Source of the DNA: Candidatus Woesearchaeota archaeon CG10_big_fil_rev_8_21_14_0_10_45_16
Lineage (GTDB): Archaea; Nanobdellota; Nanobdellia; Woesearchaeales; GW2011-AR9
Direction of reading: 5' to 3'
DNA length: 64,000 bases
Assembly: GCA_002762785.1 (NCBI GenBank)
Contig: PCXY01000005.1
Location: 314,796 to 378,795 of the forward strand
In this document: one piece after another, positions 7,046 to 14,495 of the stretch
How the letters are laid out: each line of letters opens with the position of its first letter
How positions within the stretch are numbered: the stretch's first letter is position 1
Made by a program: the position numbers and the translations under genes
The notes under the pieces: generated by a model
Seen by the model: the letters and a program-made list of their open reading frames with translations, nothing else
Database searches by the model: none
What the model was told of the DNA's origin: nothing

Positions 7046-8227
7046 CTATTTGTTAAACAATATAAAGCCAGCTAACGGCGACGTTCCTTTCTCGGAAGTA
7101 TAGGATGCGGCGCCATATAGCTGCTCCGCCTGATCCAGCTCAAGAGCATAGACCAGCTCATCGTCACAAAGGTAAGGGACTTCCAAAGAGACAGCGATAC
7201 AGCTGCGTTCAAGGTTATCATTGACAAACTCTTTCTTCAGTAAGAACTCGCCGGCGCTTTCCAGCACGTTGATAGCTGCGGCATCTCCTTCATATCCAAG
7301 CAGACTTTCGGCATTGCTTACATAGATAGCATAAGATTGCGCTTTCTCGCTGTATGGAAAACGCAGCTCGAAGCGGTTTCCCTGCTTTACTGCGGATAAT
7401 GGCAACGGCAAAGGCCTGCCAGGCGTAAAATCAAGCAGTAACTGGCGGTCTTCTTGAAGATCAGCGCAGAATATCACCTGGCGATCGGTCTCTTTAAACC
7501 CAGGAACGATGCAGAGTCCAGGGCTAAGGATAGTAAGATCTTTTCCTGACAGGCAGTTCTCTAAATTGACAGCATCACGGCAGGAAGCTACCAGCACTCT
7601 CGCTTCTTGCTCCAGAGACTCTAGCGCCAGGACTTCTGCAGGCAGGCTCCAATGGAAATCCGGCCGGAATGAATAGACCATCAACTCCTCCTTGGAAATC
7701 TTTTCAAGAAGTCCCTCGTCAACTTCCATACCAAGATCCTCAAAAGATTTTTTGTTGTTCTCGTATCTCTCCCGGCTGCCGTTACTGCTGAAGACGATAG
7801 GTTCTTTGACTCTGCCGATGACCCCTTCATCTATAAGGGAAAGTTCATATTGTATATCTAACTGAGAGTTAAGTGGTGACAGATGCGAGTGGAAACTTTC
7901 CAGATAGCGGTGGCGCGCATCAAAACTGCAGAATGTATCAGGAGTGTTGAGTTTTATCATGCCTTCGACCAGGCCGCAACCTAGATCACTGCTGAAAACG
8001 GCATCGCTAAACTCCACCACAGCTCCGTCAGAAGCAAGATGCGCTATCTTCTCTAATTGCAAACTCTGTTTCTCAGCTTCATAGACATAATTTTTCAGAA
8101 AATCGTAATGCCAGCTGCCTACCAGCTCCTGATCCGGAGTGAACGATCTGCTGGTGATCAGGAAGAAGACGATGGCCGCCAACGCTATCAGGACGATCCA
8201 ATGGGTAAAAGCTCCCTTGCGGTTCAT
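7046..8227 (-). CDS. pilin-like surface protein with class III signal-like N-terminus (393 residues)
   Basis: MNRKGAFTHWIVLIALAAIV gives a K4-G5 class III-type cleavage motif, then one hydrophobic helix to about residue 25. The rest, about 365 residues, is predicted to be outside the cell. It contains eight cysteines, which could form four disulfides, and a C-terminal SPLAGFILFNK. This is the last and largest member of the short-pilin gene run, and its ATG overlaps the preceding stop by four bases. Its size suggests a tip or adhesive subunit, but that is inference. No enzyme motif is visible. Confidence 0.75.
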   Translation of the reverse strand: MNRKGAFTHWIVLIALAAIVFFLITSRSFTPDQELVGSWHYDFLKNYVYEAEKQSLQLEKIAHLASDGAVVEFSDAVFSSDLGCGLVEGMIKLNTPDTFCSFDARHRYLESFHSHLSPLNSQLDIQYELSLIDEGVIGRVKEPIVFSSNGSRERYENNKKSFEDLGMEVDEGLLEKISKEELMVYSFRPDFHWSLPAEVLALESLEQEARVLVASCRDAVNLENCLSGKDLTILSPGLCIVPGFKETDRQVIFCADLQEDRQLLLDFTPGRPLPLPLSAVKQGNRFELRFPYSEKAQSYAIYVSNAESLLGYEGDAAAINVLESAGEFLLKKEFVNDNLERSCIAVSLEVPYLCDDELVYALELDQAEQLYGAASYTSEKGTSPLAGFILFNK

Positions 8228-8469
8228 CCTACATCCCCCTCTTCAACGACTATCGGTCTGGCTTCCGGTACTGAATCATAGAAAACGGCTCTCTCGGAAG
8301 TGATCGCATCGTTGACAGCAGTTACAGTATTGCGCTGGAACACTGAAAGGTCATCGCGGTCATTCGCAGCGGATATCAACCCCACATATATCAACGTCAG
8401 CGTCAAGAAAACCATGATCATCATCGCGAAAAGGTCGAACCAGTCGGCTACCAATCCTTTCTTGTTCAT
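8224..8469 (-). CDS. short pilin-like protein (81 residues)
   Basis: The N-terminus MNKKGLVADWFDLFAMMIMV carries K4-G5 followed by a hydrophobic helix to about residue 33. The exposed part is only about 48 residues and has no cysteine (NDRDDLSVFQRNTVTAVNDA). The size fits a small structural or assembly subunit. Four-base overlaps on both sides (8466-8469 and 8224-8227) show translational coupling. Confidence 0.75.
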   Translation of the reverse strand: MNKKGLVADWFDLFAMMIMVFLTLTLIYVGLISAANDRDDLSVFQRNTVTAVNDAITSERAVFYDSVPEARPIVVEEGDVG

Positions 8470-8945
8470 GTTGGCAGCCTCGTCAATGATTCCTGGACAA
8501 AGATCTCCAGAACATCTTTTTTCATCTCACTGCCGTCCCAGACCATAACCTCTTTGGTGAAACGGTAGGTCTTGACCTGAAAATAATTGTTAGTCTTGGT
8601 CTCTTGGCCGGTATCCACCAGATGAAGACCGAAGTTGAACGTGCGGAACCCTTCTTCCTCTGGGGTCTTATAGCAATGGGCCATCTGTTCATCATTGAAC
8701 TTGCTAAGGTCGATCACGCCAGCATGGGTTCTCTTGGTGACGGGATCCTGATATGCAAAACAATCGGCAGTGTTGGTGAATCTCTGTGAGATCAGATCTG
8801 CTTTCAGTTCTCCGGGAACGCCGGTGATGCGGTCTTTGTAACTGCTGATCATGATCGTAAAAGCGATGATGATGATCGAGACGACGAAGATGACGATCCC
8901 CCAGAAGATGGTCTTTCCCGCTACATCAAAAACATCATCCGACAT
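8466..8945 (-). CDS. membrane-anchored exported protein of the pilin cluster (159 residues)
   Basis: One N-terminal helix (IFWGIVIFVVSIIIIAFTIM, about residues 13-32) anchors an exposed domain with two cysteines in the order ADCFAYQDP then MAHCYKTPEEEG, which probably form a disulfide. Unlike its neighbours it lacks a K-G cleavage site before the helix (MSDDVFDVAGKTIFWG), so it may stay as a membrane-bound assembly factor. The stop overlaps the next start by four bases. Confidence 0.7.
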   Translation of the reverse strand: MSDDVFDVAGKTIFWGIVIFVVSIIIIAFTIMISSYKDRITGVPGELKADLISQRFTNTADCFAYQDPVTKRTHAGVIDLSKFNDEQMAHCYKTPEEEGFRTFNFGLHLVDTGQETKTNNYFQVKTYRFTKEVMVWDGSEMKKDVLEIFVQESLTRLPT

Positions 8946-9360
8946 CGGGGCACCTCTGCAGCTTGATGATACGGCCTTCTTTGTTCAGGCAGATCCGTTC
9001 GGTCTTTTCCACGAAGCCGTTCTCAGTATCGACAGCGAAGTCTTCCGGCAGGATAAATTCACGGGTGACACGTTCGTTCTGGTTGATGACGACAACTGAA
9101 TTCGAAGCAAGGACAAACGTATACAGAGACATGTTGCCAGGATATTCCACTAAGGCATTGCCGGGAGATGCCGCAAGAGTATTAGCCATCATCGACAGAT
9201 CTTCGGCTGCTCTCACTTGCTTGATCGAATCAGCATCGCCCAACACTGAAGTCACCTGGAACAGGATCAGACCCACGGAGATGATGAAGACCACTTCAAA
9301 GATCATCAGGATGATACTGGTCCCCCGCTTATCTTTGAGAAGTGAGGACGATGTCGCCAT
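8935..9360 (-). CDS. pilin-like protein (141 residues)
   Basis: The motif DKRGTSIILMIFEVVFIISV places a K-R-G site at residues 11-13 before a hydrophobic helix. The helix is followed by a Ser/Ala-rich amphipathic stretch, SIKQVRAAEDLSMMANTLAA, as in the long N-terminal alpha helix of pilins. The C-terminus has two cysteines (ERICLNKEGRIIKLQRCPD). It overlaps its upstream neighbour by 32 bases and its downstream neighbour by 11. Confidence 0.75.
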   Translation of the reverse strand: MATSSSLLKDKRGTSIILMIFEVVFIISVGLILFQVTSVLGDADSIKQVRAAEDLSMMANTLAASPGNALVEYPGNMSLYTFVLASNSVVVINQNERVTREFILPEDFAVDTENGFVEKTERICLNKEGRIIKLQRCPDVG

Positions 9361-9985
9361 TGTCGTTCTTTACCTCCAGGAATGTTCTTCTCGGATCGTC
9401 CTCAGAGCGATAATGATAAAATTTCTTGACTGAAAGATCACCGATGGGACTGCAGAGGATCTGGGTGCAGGTGGCTGTCTCAAATACGACTTGGGCGCCT
9501 TCCTGCTGAGTCCCCTGCACCTCACGTTCCTGACAAAGGCAGATGCAATCTTTGCCAAAACATTGGTCAGGATAGGTGTAAGTCGTATGGATCTCTTTTC
9601 TCACCGGTGATACCGGCGTATCCTGATAGGTTATGCGGTAAGGTTTCTCTTCACAGGTTTCCACGCCGCTTTTCGACTCACAGGTGCGGTACGTCACCTC
9701 ATGACCCTTTCCTTTCTCAAAGGTCAGCAGCGCCGTATCACCATCCATGATCAAAAGGACGGTCTTGACGTCGCCTTCCTGCTGGGCCACCTGCTTGATC
9801 GTGGAAACAACATCGTTGAAATTATCTTTAGCCTGACTGCTCAACCTGAAAAATTTTGAACCGAAGATGCAGGTCGGGGTGAAGATCAAGATGGCCAGCA
9901 AGACCGATACTAAGAATTTTAGCATGATCCCTTTTCTGCTTGAAGGGAATAAAAAAGTCCTGATCCTCTTATCTTTTTTTGCCAT
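9329..9985 (-). CDS. pilin-like Cys-rich exported protein (218 residues)
   Basis: A basic N-terminus with SSRKGIMLKFLVSVLLAILI puts a K-G site at residues 18-19 and a helix to about 37. The exposed part has about ten cysteines in close pairs (TCESKSGVETCEE, QCFGKDCICLCQE, TCTQILCSP), so it is probably strongly disulfide-bonded. The end, RTFLEVKNDNGDIVLTSQR, overlaps the start of the next gene by 32 bases. No family is recognised. Confidence 0.72.
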   Translation of the reverse strand: MAKKDKRIRTFLFPSSRKGIMLKFLVSVLLAILIFTPTCIFGSKFFRLSSQAKDNFNDVVSTIKQVAQQEGDVKTVLLIMDGDTALLTFEKGKGHEVTYRTCESKSGVETCEEKPYRITYQDTPVSPVRKEIHTTYTYPDQCFGKDCICLCQEREVQGTQQEGAQVVFETATCTQILCSPIGDLSVKKFYHYRSEDDPRRTFLEVKNDNGDIVLTSQR

Positions 9986-10002
9986 GATCTATCTTAATCT
10001 AT

Positions 10003-10290
10003 TTACGAGATACAATCTGATCCTTTCTTGTCATTCACACAGGCTTTAGGGCATTCTTGACCGCTGGCCAGATTTTCCTGGATGCTGGGATCGCAGGGAC
10101 ACCTGTCAAAGATGTCGGCAACATGGTCTTTGTCGCAGTCGCTCAGTCCAGCGATGCTATTGTCGACAGATCCAAAAGCCTTCTCACCGCTGCCTTTGAC
10201 CCATACTAATAGGAAGATAATCACCAATAGAGCGATGACTGCCGCTGCGATGATCCACCATAATTGCGCATATCCTTTTTTCATCTTCAT
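10003..10290 (-). CDS. short Cys-rich pilin-like protein (95 residues)
   Basis: The ATG at 10290 is preferred over the GTG three bases earlier, because the GTG is part of a GGTGA ribosome site. After MKMKKGYAQLWWIIAAAVIA a 20-residue helix leads to a 60-residue Cys-rich head (LSDCDKDHVADIFDRCPCDP, then ECPKACVND). DxDxD-like spacing suggests a possible calcium-binding loop. It shares W-W-I-I, A-V-I-A-L and a G-L-S-D-C segment with the 120-residue protein at 12432-12794, so the two are paralogues. Confidence 0.72.
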   Translation of the reverse strand: MKMKKGYAQLWWIIAAAVIALLVIIFLLVWVKGSGEKAFGSVDNSIAGLSDCDKDHVADIFDRCPCDPSIQENLASGQECPKACVNDKKGSDCIS

Positions 10291-10293
10291 CAC

Positions 10294-11169
10294 CTATTTT
10301 CCCCCAATATCCGAGACGAATTCACATTTTTCGTTCATGGCCCGGCTGATCTCCTCATTGCTTAAGTCAACCAGCATGATCGCATCAACATTGCTTTTGG
10401 TGTCTGTGATCAGGTCAGAGATCAATGAATAGGCGCCGATACCAGCGAGAGCCGCGCCGCCACCCAGCAATGAACCGCCGATGCCGATAGTATAAAAGCC
10501 GATGGCGCCGATGCCGGCGCTAAGGCCGCCGCCAAGCAGCAGATCGCCGCCGCCTTCAGAATCTTGGGCTTTCGCTTTGAAGGCTATACCGTAACCGCGG
10601 CCAGGTTTTATCCCTTCCTCGCTCAGCAGTCCGACAACATACCCGGGACCGCCGCCGAACTGGAAATAATCAAGATAGGTCTGTTTCTTTTTGTCATAGG
10701 TTGTTTCCCGTAGGTATTGCTGGAACTCTTGACCGGAGATACCTTGGCTGTCGCGTTTGAAATCGCTGCTTTCATCGATAGCTATGGTGTAGCACATGAA
10801 GCATTTGTTGCCGCCGGCAAAAAGGTTGGTGTTGTCAAAAGCACCGGTCTTGTACGATCCTTCGCCGAAGATCTCCCAGCAACGGGCCATCTTCTGGGCG
10901 ATCTGACTTTCTACTTCCTCTTTGCTGCCGGATATCTTTTTATCGAGAGTCTTGCACAGCACTGGACTTACCCTGAACTCGGTCTCTTTGACATTGAGAG
11001 AAGTGGCTGCTCTAAGAGCGATGCTGTCTTTACACAATGTTTCAGCCTGCTTGTCCTCGGCACTGGACATGAAACGGAAGATGGTACCAGCTATCAGGAC
11101 GAACGCCGTCAGCACTATGATAACCGATACTAAAAATCCTGCTTCCATGCCTTTTCGTGTTATTCTCAT
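10294..11169 (-). CDS. pilin-like protein with Gly-rich C-terminal region (291 residues)
   Basis: The start is ATG 11169 (MRITRKGMEAGFLVSVIIVL), with a four-base overlap of the upstream stop. The longer frame from TTG 11181 is less likely. K6-G7 precedes the anchor helix. The exposed part contains CFMCYTIAID (a CxxC pair) and IAFKAKAQDSEGGGD. A glycine-rich hydrophobic stretch at about residues 205-250 (GGGLSAGIGAIGFYTIGIGG) could be a second membrane or assembly segment. No enzyme motif is seen. Confidence 0.72.
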   Translation of the reverse strand: MRITRKGMEAGFLVSVIIVLTAFVLIAGTIFRFMSSAEDKQAETLCKDSIALRAATSLNVKETEFRVSPVLCKTLDKKISGSKEEVESQIAQKMARCWEIFGEGSYKTGAFDNTNLFAGGNKCFMCYTIAIDESSDFKRDSQGISGQEFQQYLRETTYDKKKQTYLDYFQFGGGPGYVVGLLSEEGIKPGRGYGIAFKAKAQDSEGGGDLLLGGGLSAGIGAIGFYTIGIGGSLLGGGAALAGIGAYSLISDLITDTKSNVDAIMLVDLSNEEISRAMNEKCEFVSDIGGK

Positions 11170-12131
11170 CGCGCCTCGCAAGTCAATAGTTTTCCTAACC
11201 TGATCTGATTGATGATGTTGACCGACTCATACGGCGGGGTGTCTCCAGCTAAGCAGTCGTCATCCAGCCCTTCCGGATCGTTCTCTAGGAGCGTGGAAGG
11301 GATTATGTCTTCGGTTCTAAGCTGGTTAAGACGTTCCGATACTGTCTGGCCCTCTTCCCCATATATCTGAGCCTGGCTCAGGCGTTCCCAATCACATTTA
11401 TTGTCTCCTTGTATCGTCGGAAAGAAACAGATATGCTGGCCGTCTGGAGTGTATAATATACCGCCGTCAAAGAGATTATTTCCCTCGTCGTTGACGAGGT
11501 CAGCTGGGAATTCAGGAACAGAGATATGGTTGCCGTCAATGTCTCTCAGCGAATCAGAATAATAGATCTTCAGGGAATTGACAGGGATATAATGCCTTGG
11601 CTGGTAGCGTTGTATCTTCTCATTCCAAGGCAGTTCGTTAAGATAGATGTCAGTGAAACTCTTTACGTAACTTTCACTGCCGGCGATGACGCAAAGACCC
11701 ATGCCTTCGATGAATTCGGCTGAGACTTCCTGAAAGCCGCCTTTGCCGCCATTGACGATAAATTCTGCCCCTTCCACGCCATCTTTGTCCTTTCCAGTAG
11801 CCAAAGTAATAGAAGCTCCCTGCATATCAGGCAGTCCGGAACCGAAGATGTTGTCGCTATAAGTGGCGAAGCACGGTGTCTGTTTGGCGTTCATCATGGC
11901 TTTCATGGTCTTCTTCAAACTATTGACGCCTTGTGACTGCGCAGCCGGTAGTGATGGCTTCTGTCCGGAAACGGTCTCAGAGCCGACGGTTATCGGTACG
12001 CTGATCGATTTGCTGAAATCTTTGACTTTGTTGAACGCGCCGCCAGGATTATAGTAGAAGCCGAGCCATAGAGCTAAGATTATCAGCAGCAGTACGATAC
12101 CACCGATCTTCTCAAAACTGAATTCTGCCAT
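11166..12131 (-). CDS. pilin-cluster exported protein (321 residues)
   Basis: ATG 12131 (MAEFSFEKIGGIVLLLIILA) is chosen over GTG 12146, since the short form puts K-I-G-G right before the helix, as in the other members. About 290 exposed residues follow with five or six cysteines (TPCFATYSD, MGLCVIAGSE, HICFFPTIQGDNKCDW, DDDCLAGD, LLTCEAR). The family is unknown. Four-base coupling joins it to the next gene, and its start overlaps the stop region of the 46-residue gene upstream. Confidence 0.72.
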   Translation of the reverse strand: MAEFSFEKIGGIVLLLIILALWLGFYYNPGGAFNKVKDFSKSISVPITVGSETVSGQKPSLPAAQSQGVNSLKKTMKAMMNAKQTPCFATYSDNIFGSGLPDMQGASITLATGKDKDGVEGAEFIVNGGKGGFQEVSAEFIEGMGLCVIAGSESYVKSFTDIYLNELPWNEKIQRYQPRHYIPVNSLKIYYSDSLRDIDGNHISVPEFPADLVNDEGNNLFDGGILYTPDGQHICFFPTIQGDNKCDWERLSQAQIYGEEGQTVSERLNQLRTEDIIPSTLLENDPEGLDDDCLAGDTPPYESVNIINQIRLGKLLTCEAR

Positions 12132-12132
12132 C

Positions 12133-12273
12133 TTATAACAGGTCACCCAGTTTTCCCAGCAATCCTCCCAGGTCTTTATTCAAGCCGCTGAACCAGGCGA
12201 TGATGAACACAAGCAAAACTAAAGCTAAGATTATCAGGATCAGGTGCCATACCTCCATGCCTTTCTTGTTCAT
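12133..12273 (-). CDS. 46-residue pilin-like micro-protein
   Basis: MNKKGMEVWHLILIILALVL shows the K4-G5 motif and a helix to about residue 28. Only about 18 residues follow, ending LGGLLGKLGDLL, an amphipathic helix. It is far too small for a pilus shaft and might be a chaperone-like or helix-packing subunit. The gene starts inside the stop codon of the preceding gene (ATGA, 12270-12273) and ends two bases from the next ATG, so it is firmly embedded in the operon. Confidence 0.7.
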   Translation of the reverse strand: MNKKGMEVWHLILIILALVLLVFIIAWFSGLNKDLGGLLGKLGDLL

Positions 12274-12419
12274 GGCAGCAGCCTCCCTTTGAATCGGTAG
12301 GCATAATACAGAAGGAACAACCCGATGATGATGGCCAGGATGATGACGACAAGAGTGCCCGGACTAAGCATATCTTCTCCTTTCTTGTCCTGTGGTAAAT
12401 AACCGGTTATCCATCTCAT
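12270..12419 (-). CDS. 49-residue pilin-like micro-protein
   Basis: Read from ATG 12419, the protein has DKKGEDMLSPGTLVVIILAI: a K-K-G site at residues 12-14, then a helix, then a basic tail RFKGRLLP. A second in-frame ATG at 12371 has a closer GGAG ribosome site and would give only 33 residues, but it would drop the K-K-G motif shared by the neighbours. I therefore prefer the longer form. It overlaps the next start by four bases. Confidence 0.6.
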   Translation of the reverse strand: MRWITGYLPQDKKGEDMLSPGTLVVIILAIIIGLFLLYYAYRFKGRLLP

Positions 12420-12431
12420 CGATAATATGTC

Positions 12432-12794
12432 TCATTGACAATAGGTAACACCTTTGATCGTCAGTGCGCACCTGCGGCCTTGACTGCATTCGTCATCGGA
12501 AGTACAGCGTTTCGGGACGCCCAGGCAGCAGACACTGCCGGTAGTGCAGGCGAAGGCACTGTTCTGCAATGAACTTTGTGGACAGGGCTGGTTTCCCGGA
12601 ACACATAAGCCGCCTTTGCCCTCGCAGTCGCTAAGCCCGGTGTCCAGGGCACTGCTCTTGCTGGTGAAGATGACCATCAGCACGATCAAGACGATCAGGG
12701 CGATGACGGCCCCGATGATGATCCACCACATGTCGGCCGAACCTTTAGAAGAAAAAAAAGAAGTACGATGCTGTCTCAGTCCGGCGCCTGTCAT
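12432..12794 (-). CDS. Cys-rich pilin-like protein (120 residues)
   Basis: An S-S-K-G site near residues 15-18 is followed by a 22-residue helix (WWIIIGAVIALIVLIVLMVI). About ten cysteines are then spread as DCEGKGGLC, QPCPQ, FACTTGSVCCLG and RCTSDDECSQGRRC, with Cys near the end (TYCQ). This is a small knotted head resembling eukaryotic Cys-knot modules in spacing only. It is a paralogue of the 95-residue protein at 10003-10290. Three bases separate it from the upstream gene. Confidence 0.72.
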   Translation of the reverse strand: MTGAGLRQHRTSFFSSKGSADMWWIIIGAVIALIVLIVLMVIFTSKSSALDTGLSDCEGKGGLCVPGNQPCPQSSLQNSAFACTTGSVCCLGVPKRCTSDDECSQGRRCALTIKGVTYCQ

Positions 12795-12797
12795 GGC

Positions 12798-13163
12798 TTA
12801 CCCCCAGCGGCAGAACTGGTCCGTGTCACAACTGTCCTTGCTGGTGAAACCACGGCATCTGCTGACATCACTGTTAAGCTTGTCTTTGGCTTCGGCCATG
12901 CCTTGAGCTGATAGTGCTGCATCTTCTAGAGCATCGGCTTCATTGTATGCTGTGGAAAAAGCGCTTTCGGCAGCAGCGTTAGGATGACATTCGCCGTAGA
13001 GAGCTCTTGTCGCTCGTAATTCTGAATCGGCAGCACCGCCCAGACCTTGCTGGAAGACACCGATACGACCGGTAAAAACTAAGACTAGAACCACCAGCAC
13101 GATCAATGCCAGGGCTGCTACTATGATAACATTTAAAGAAAGACCTTGACCTCTTTTATCCAT
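12798..13163 (-). CDS. pilin-like protein, probable major subunit type (121 residues)
   Basis: MDKRGQGLSLNVIIVAALAL is a textbook class III N-terminus: K-R-G, then Q at +1, and a helix to about residue 30. After it comes an Ala-rich helical part and a C-terminal CRGFTSKDSCDTDQFCRWG with three clustered cysteines. Very similar N-termini are frequent in DPANN genomes. The GAGGTG ribosome site before the ATG and the TATA box at about 13239-13250 make this the first gene of a transcript, which would allow high expression. Confidence 0.78.
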   Translation of the reverse strand: MDKRGQGLSLNVIIVAALALIVLVVLVLVFTGRIGVFQQGLGGAADSELRATRALYGECHPNAAAESAFSTAYNEADALEDAALSAQGMAEAKDKLNSDVSRCRGFTSKDSCDTDQFCRWG

Positions 13164-13238
13164 TTGTCCACACCTCGTTTTTAAGTTTGATCCTTAAGTC
13201 TGATTAAAGACTATAATCTAATCTATAATGATAACGGT

Positions 13239-13250
13239 TTTCTATATAAA
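13239..13250 (-). promoter_or_regulatory. internal promoter of the pilin cluster
   Basis: On the minus strand the 138-base gap between 13164 and 13301 contains an A/T box (TTTATATAG) about 80 bases before the ATG at 13163. Transcription would start near 13215 and give a leader of about 50 bases. It is the only sizeable gap within the pilin gene run. Confidence 0.5.
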
Positions 13251-13301
13251 TGTAACGGCTTTAGAGGGGGCTATTTCAAGATAATCAGGAAAAGATTATC
13301 T

Positions 13302-13907
13302 TCAATCACAGATAAACAGCTGGCTCTGCAGCAATCCAACCTGCCTGATCTGCAGCGGGTAAAGGCCTGAACCGTCCCGGTCGCTGGCAAAGGATTTAGG
13401 ACAGCCGCCTGCCGCAGACCTTATCAGGAAGATGGTCTCCTGCTCGCCGCCCAGACGCAGCAGAGATACCTGCAGCTCGTATCTCTTGCCGACCCTTCCC
13501 ACGGCATCTTCCAGAACTGTCGACGCAGTCTCTTCAAAATACTGGCAGCTGTGCTTATTGTCACACAAAAAATCGGAACGCCCGTCATAATTTGGCGGAC
13601 CTGAACCATAATGTTGAGCGCAATCTTCTAGAATCTTGTCTCCCAAAGGTAGAGGAACGTCACTGCCGCTGCCGCATTCCTGCCCGGGAACCGTCAGCTT
13701 CAGCAAGGCGGCCATGGTGCTGCTGGCCAGCTCTTTTCGTGTGAAAACTTTTTTCTGCTCATCGGATTTCAATGCAAAGATAGCCAGGAAGATCATGCCT
13801 AAAGAGATCAAGATAACTATCACTACCAGTCCAACAACTTCCATCTGTCCCAACTTTCCACGGGGAGAGTCCAAAAACAGTCGATGTTTTGTAGGCTTTC
13901 TTTTCAT
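13302..13907 (-). CDS. pilin-like protein (201 residues)
   Basis: The anchor reads KLGQMEVVGLVVIVILISLG, with a K-L-G-Q cleavage motif after a long basic leader of about 20 residues. The exposed part carries a Cys set (GQECGSG, EDCAQHYG, FLCDNKHSCQYF, GGCPKSF, LFICD). It starts four bases inside the end of the preceding gene. Its stop is followed by the internal promoter region, so it ends the first pilin sub-transcript. Confidence 0.73.
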   Translation of the reverse strand: MKRKPTKHRLFLDSPRGKLGQMEVVGLVVIVILISLGMIFLAIFALKSDEQKKVFTRKELASSTMAALLKLTVPGQECGSGSDVPLPLGDKILEDCAQHYGSGPPNYDGRSDFLCDNKHSCQYFEETASTVLEDAVGRVGKRYELQVSLLRLGGEQETIFLIRSAAGGCPKSFASDRDGSGLYPLQIRQVGLLQSQLFICD

Positions 13908-14455
13908 TGGTACACTCCGACGGTCACCACACCAACTTTATACTCGGCTTTCCCCTGCGACTCATCTTTTAGGGTTACGACAAAACGGGTCTCTTCTTTC
14001 CGTTCCCAGATGACGTTGCCTTCCGCATCTTTTTTCTCACGATCGTATACCGGCCAGATTTTAGGAGAACTACTCTCATCACCGCTGAAGTCCTGTTCAT
14101 CTGGAAATACCTGTTCTACAGTTATCGTAGCGAAACCAAATATTTGGTAATAATAATCTATCTTCAGCAATTCTTCTGCCTGATTCAGTTTGAGGATGTC
14201 AAAGCAGAAATCTTCTGATTCCCCTTCGCCTTTTGTACATGATAGTTCCGGCAGGAACAGCACCTGCGTGGTCTTCTCGATAGCCTGGCGCTGAAAGATC
14301 TCTTCCTGTTTGTTCTGCAATGAACTTTTTTGAAACTGGTAATAGAAGACGATGCCGAATGTAAGAAGAACAAAGAAGATGAAGAGGATAGCCACTGTCT
14401 CGGTCATCTGGATCTGTGCTTTTCTGTCTCGTCCCATCTTTTTATTTTTTTTCAT
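13904..14455 (-). CDS. pilin-like protein (183 residues)
   Basis: After MKKNKKMGRDRKAQIQMTET the class III-like motif is K-A-Q, a permitted K/R-A form with Q at +1, and the helix runs to about residue 42. The next part, YYQFQKSSLQNKQEEIFQRQ, continues as the exposed half of a pilin-type long helix. Two cysteines (LSCTKGE, DFCFDILK) and a mainly beta C-terminal region follow. It is coupled by ATGA to the downstream gene. Confidence 0.73.
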   Translation of the reverse strand: MKKNKKMGRDRKAQIQMTETVAILFIFFVLLTFGIVFYYQFQKSSLQNKQEEIFQRQAIEKTTQVLFLPELSCTKGEGESEDFCFDILKLNQAEELLKIDYYYQIFGFATITVEQVFPDEQDFSGDESSSPKIWPVYDREKKDAEGNVIWERKEETRFVVTLKDESQGKAEYKVGVVTVGVYQ

Positions 14456-14495
14456 CTTATATCGTTTCCCTAACTTTCATCAATATGATGCGTGA

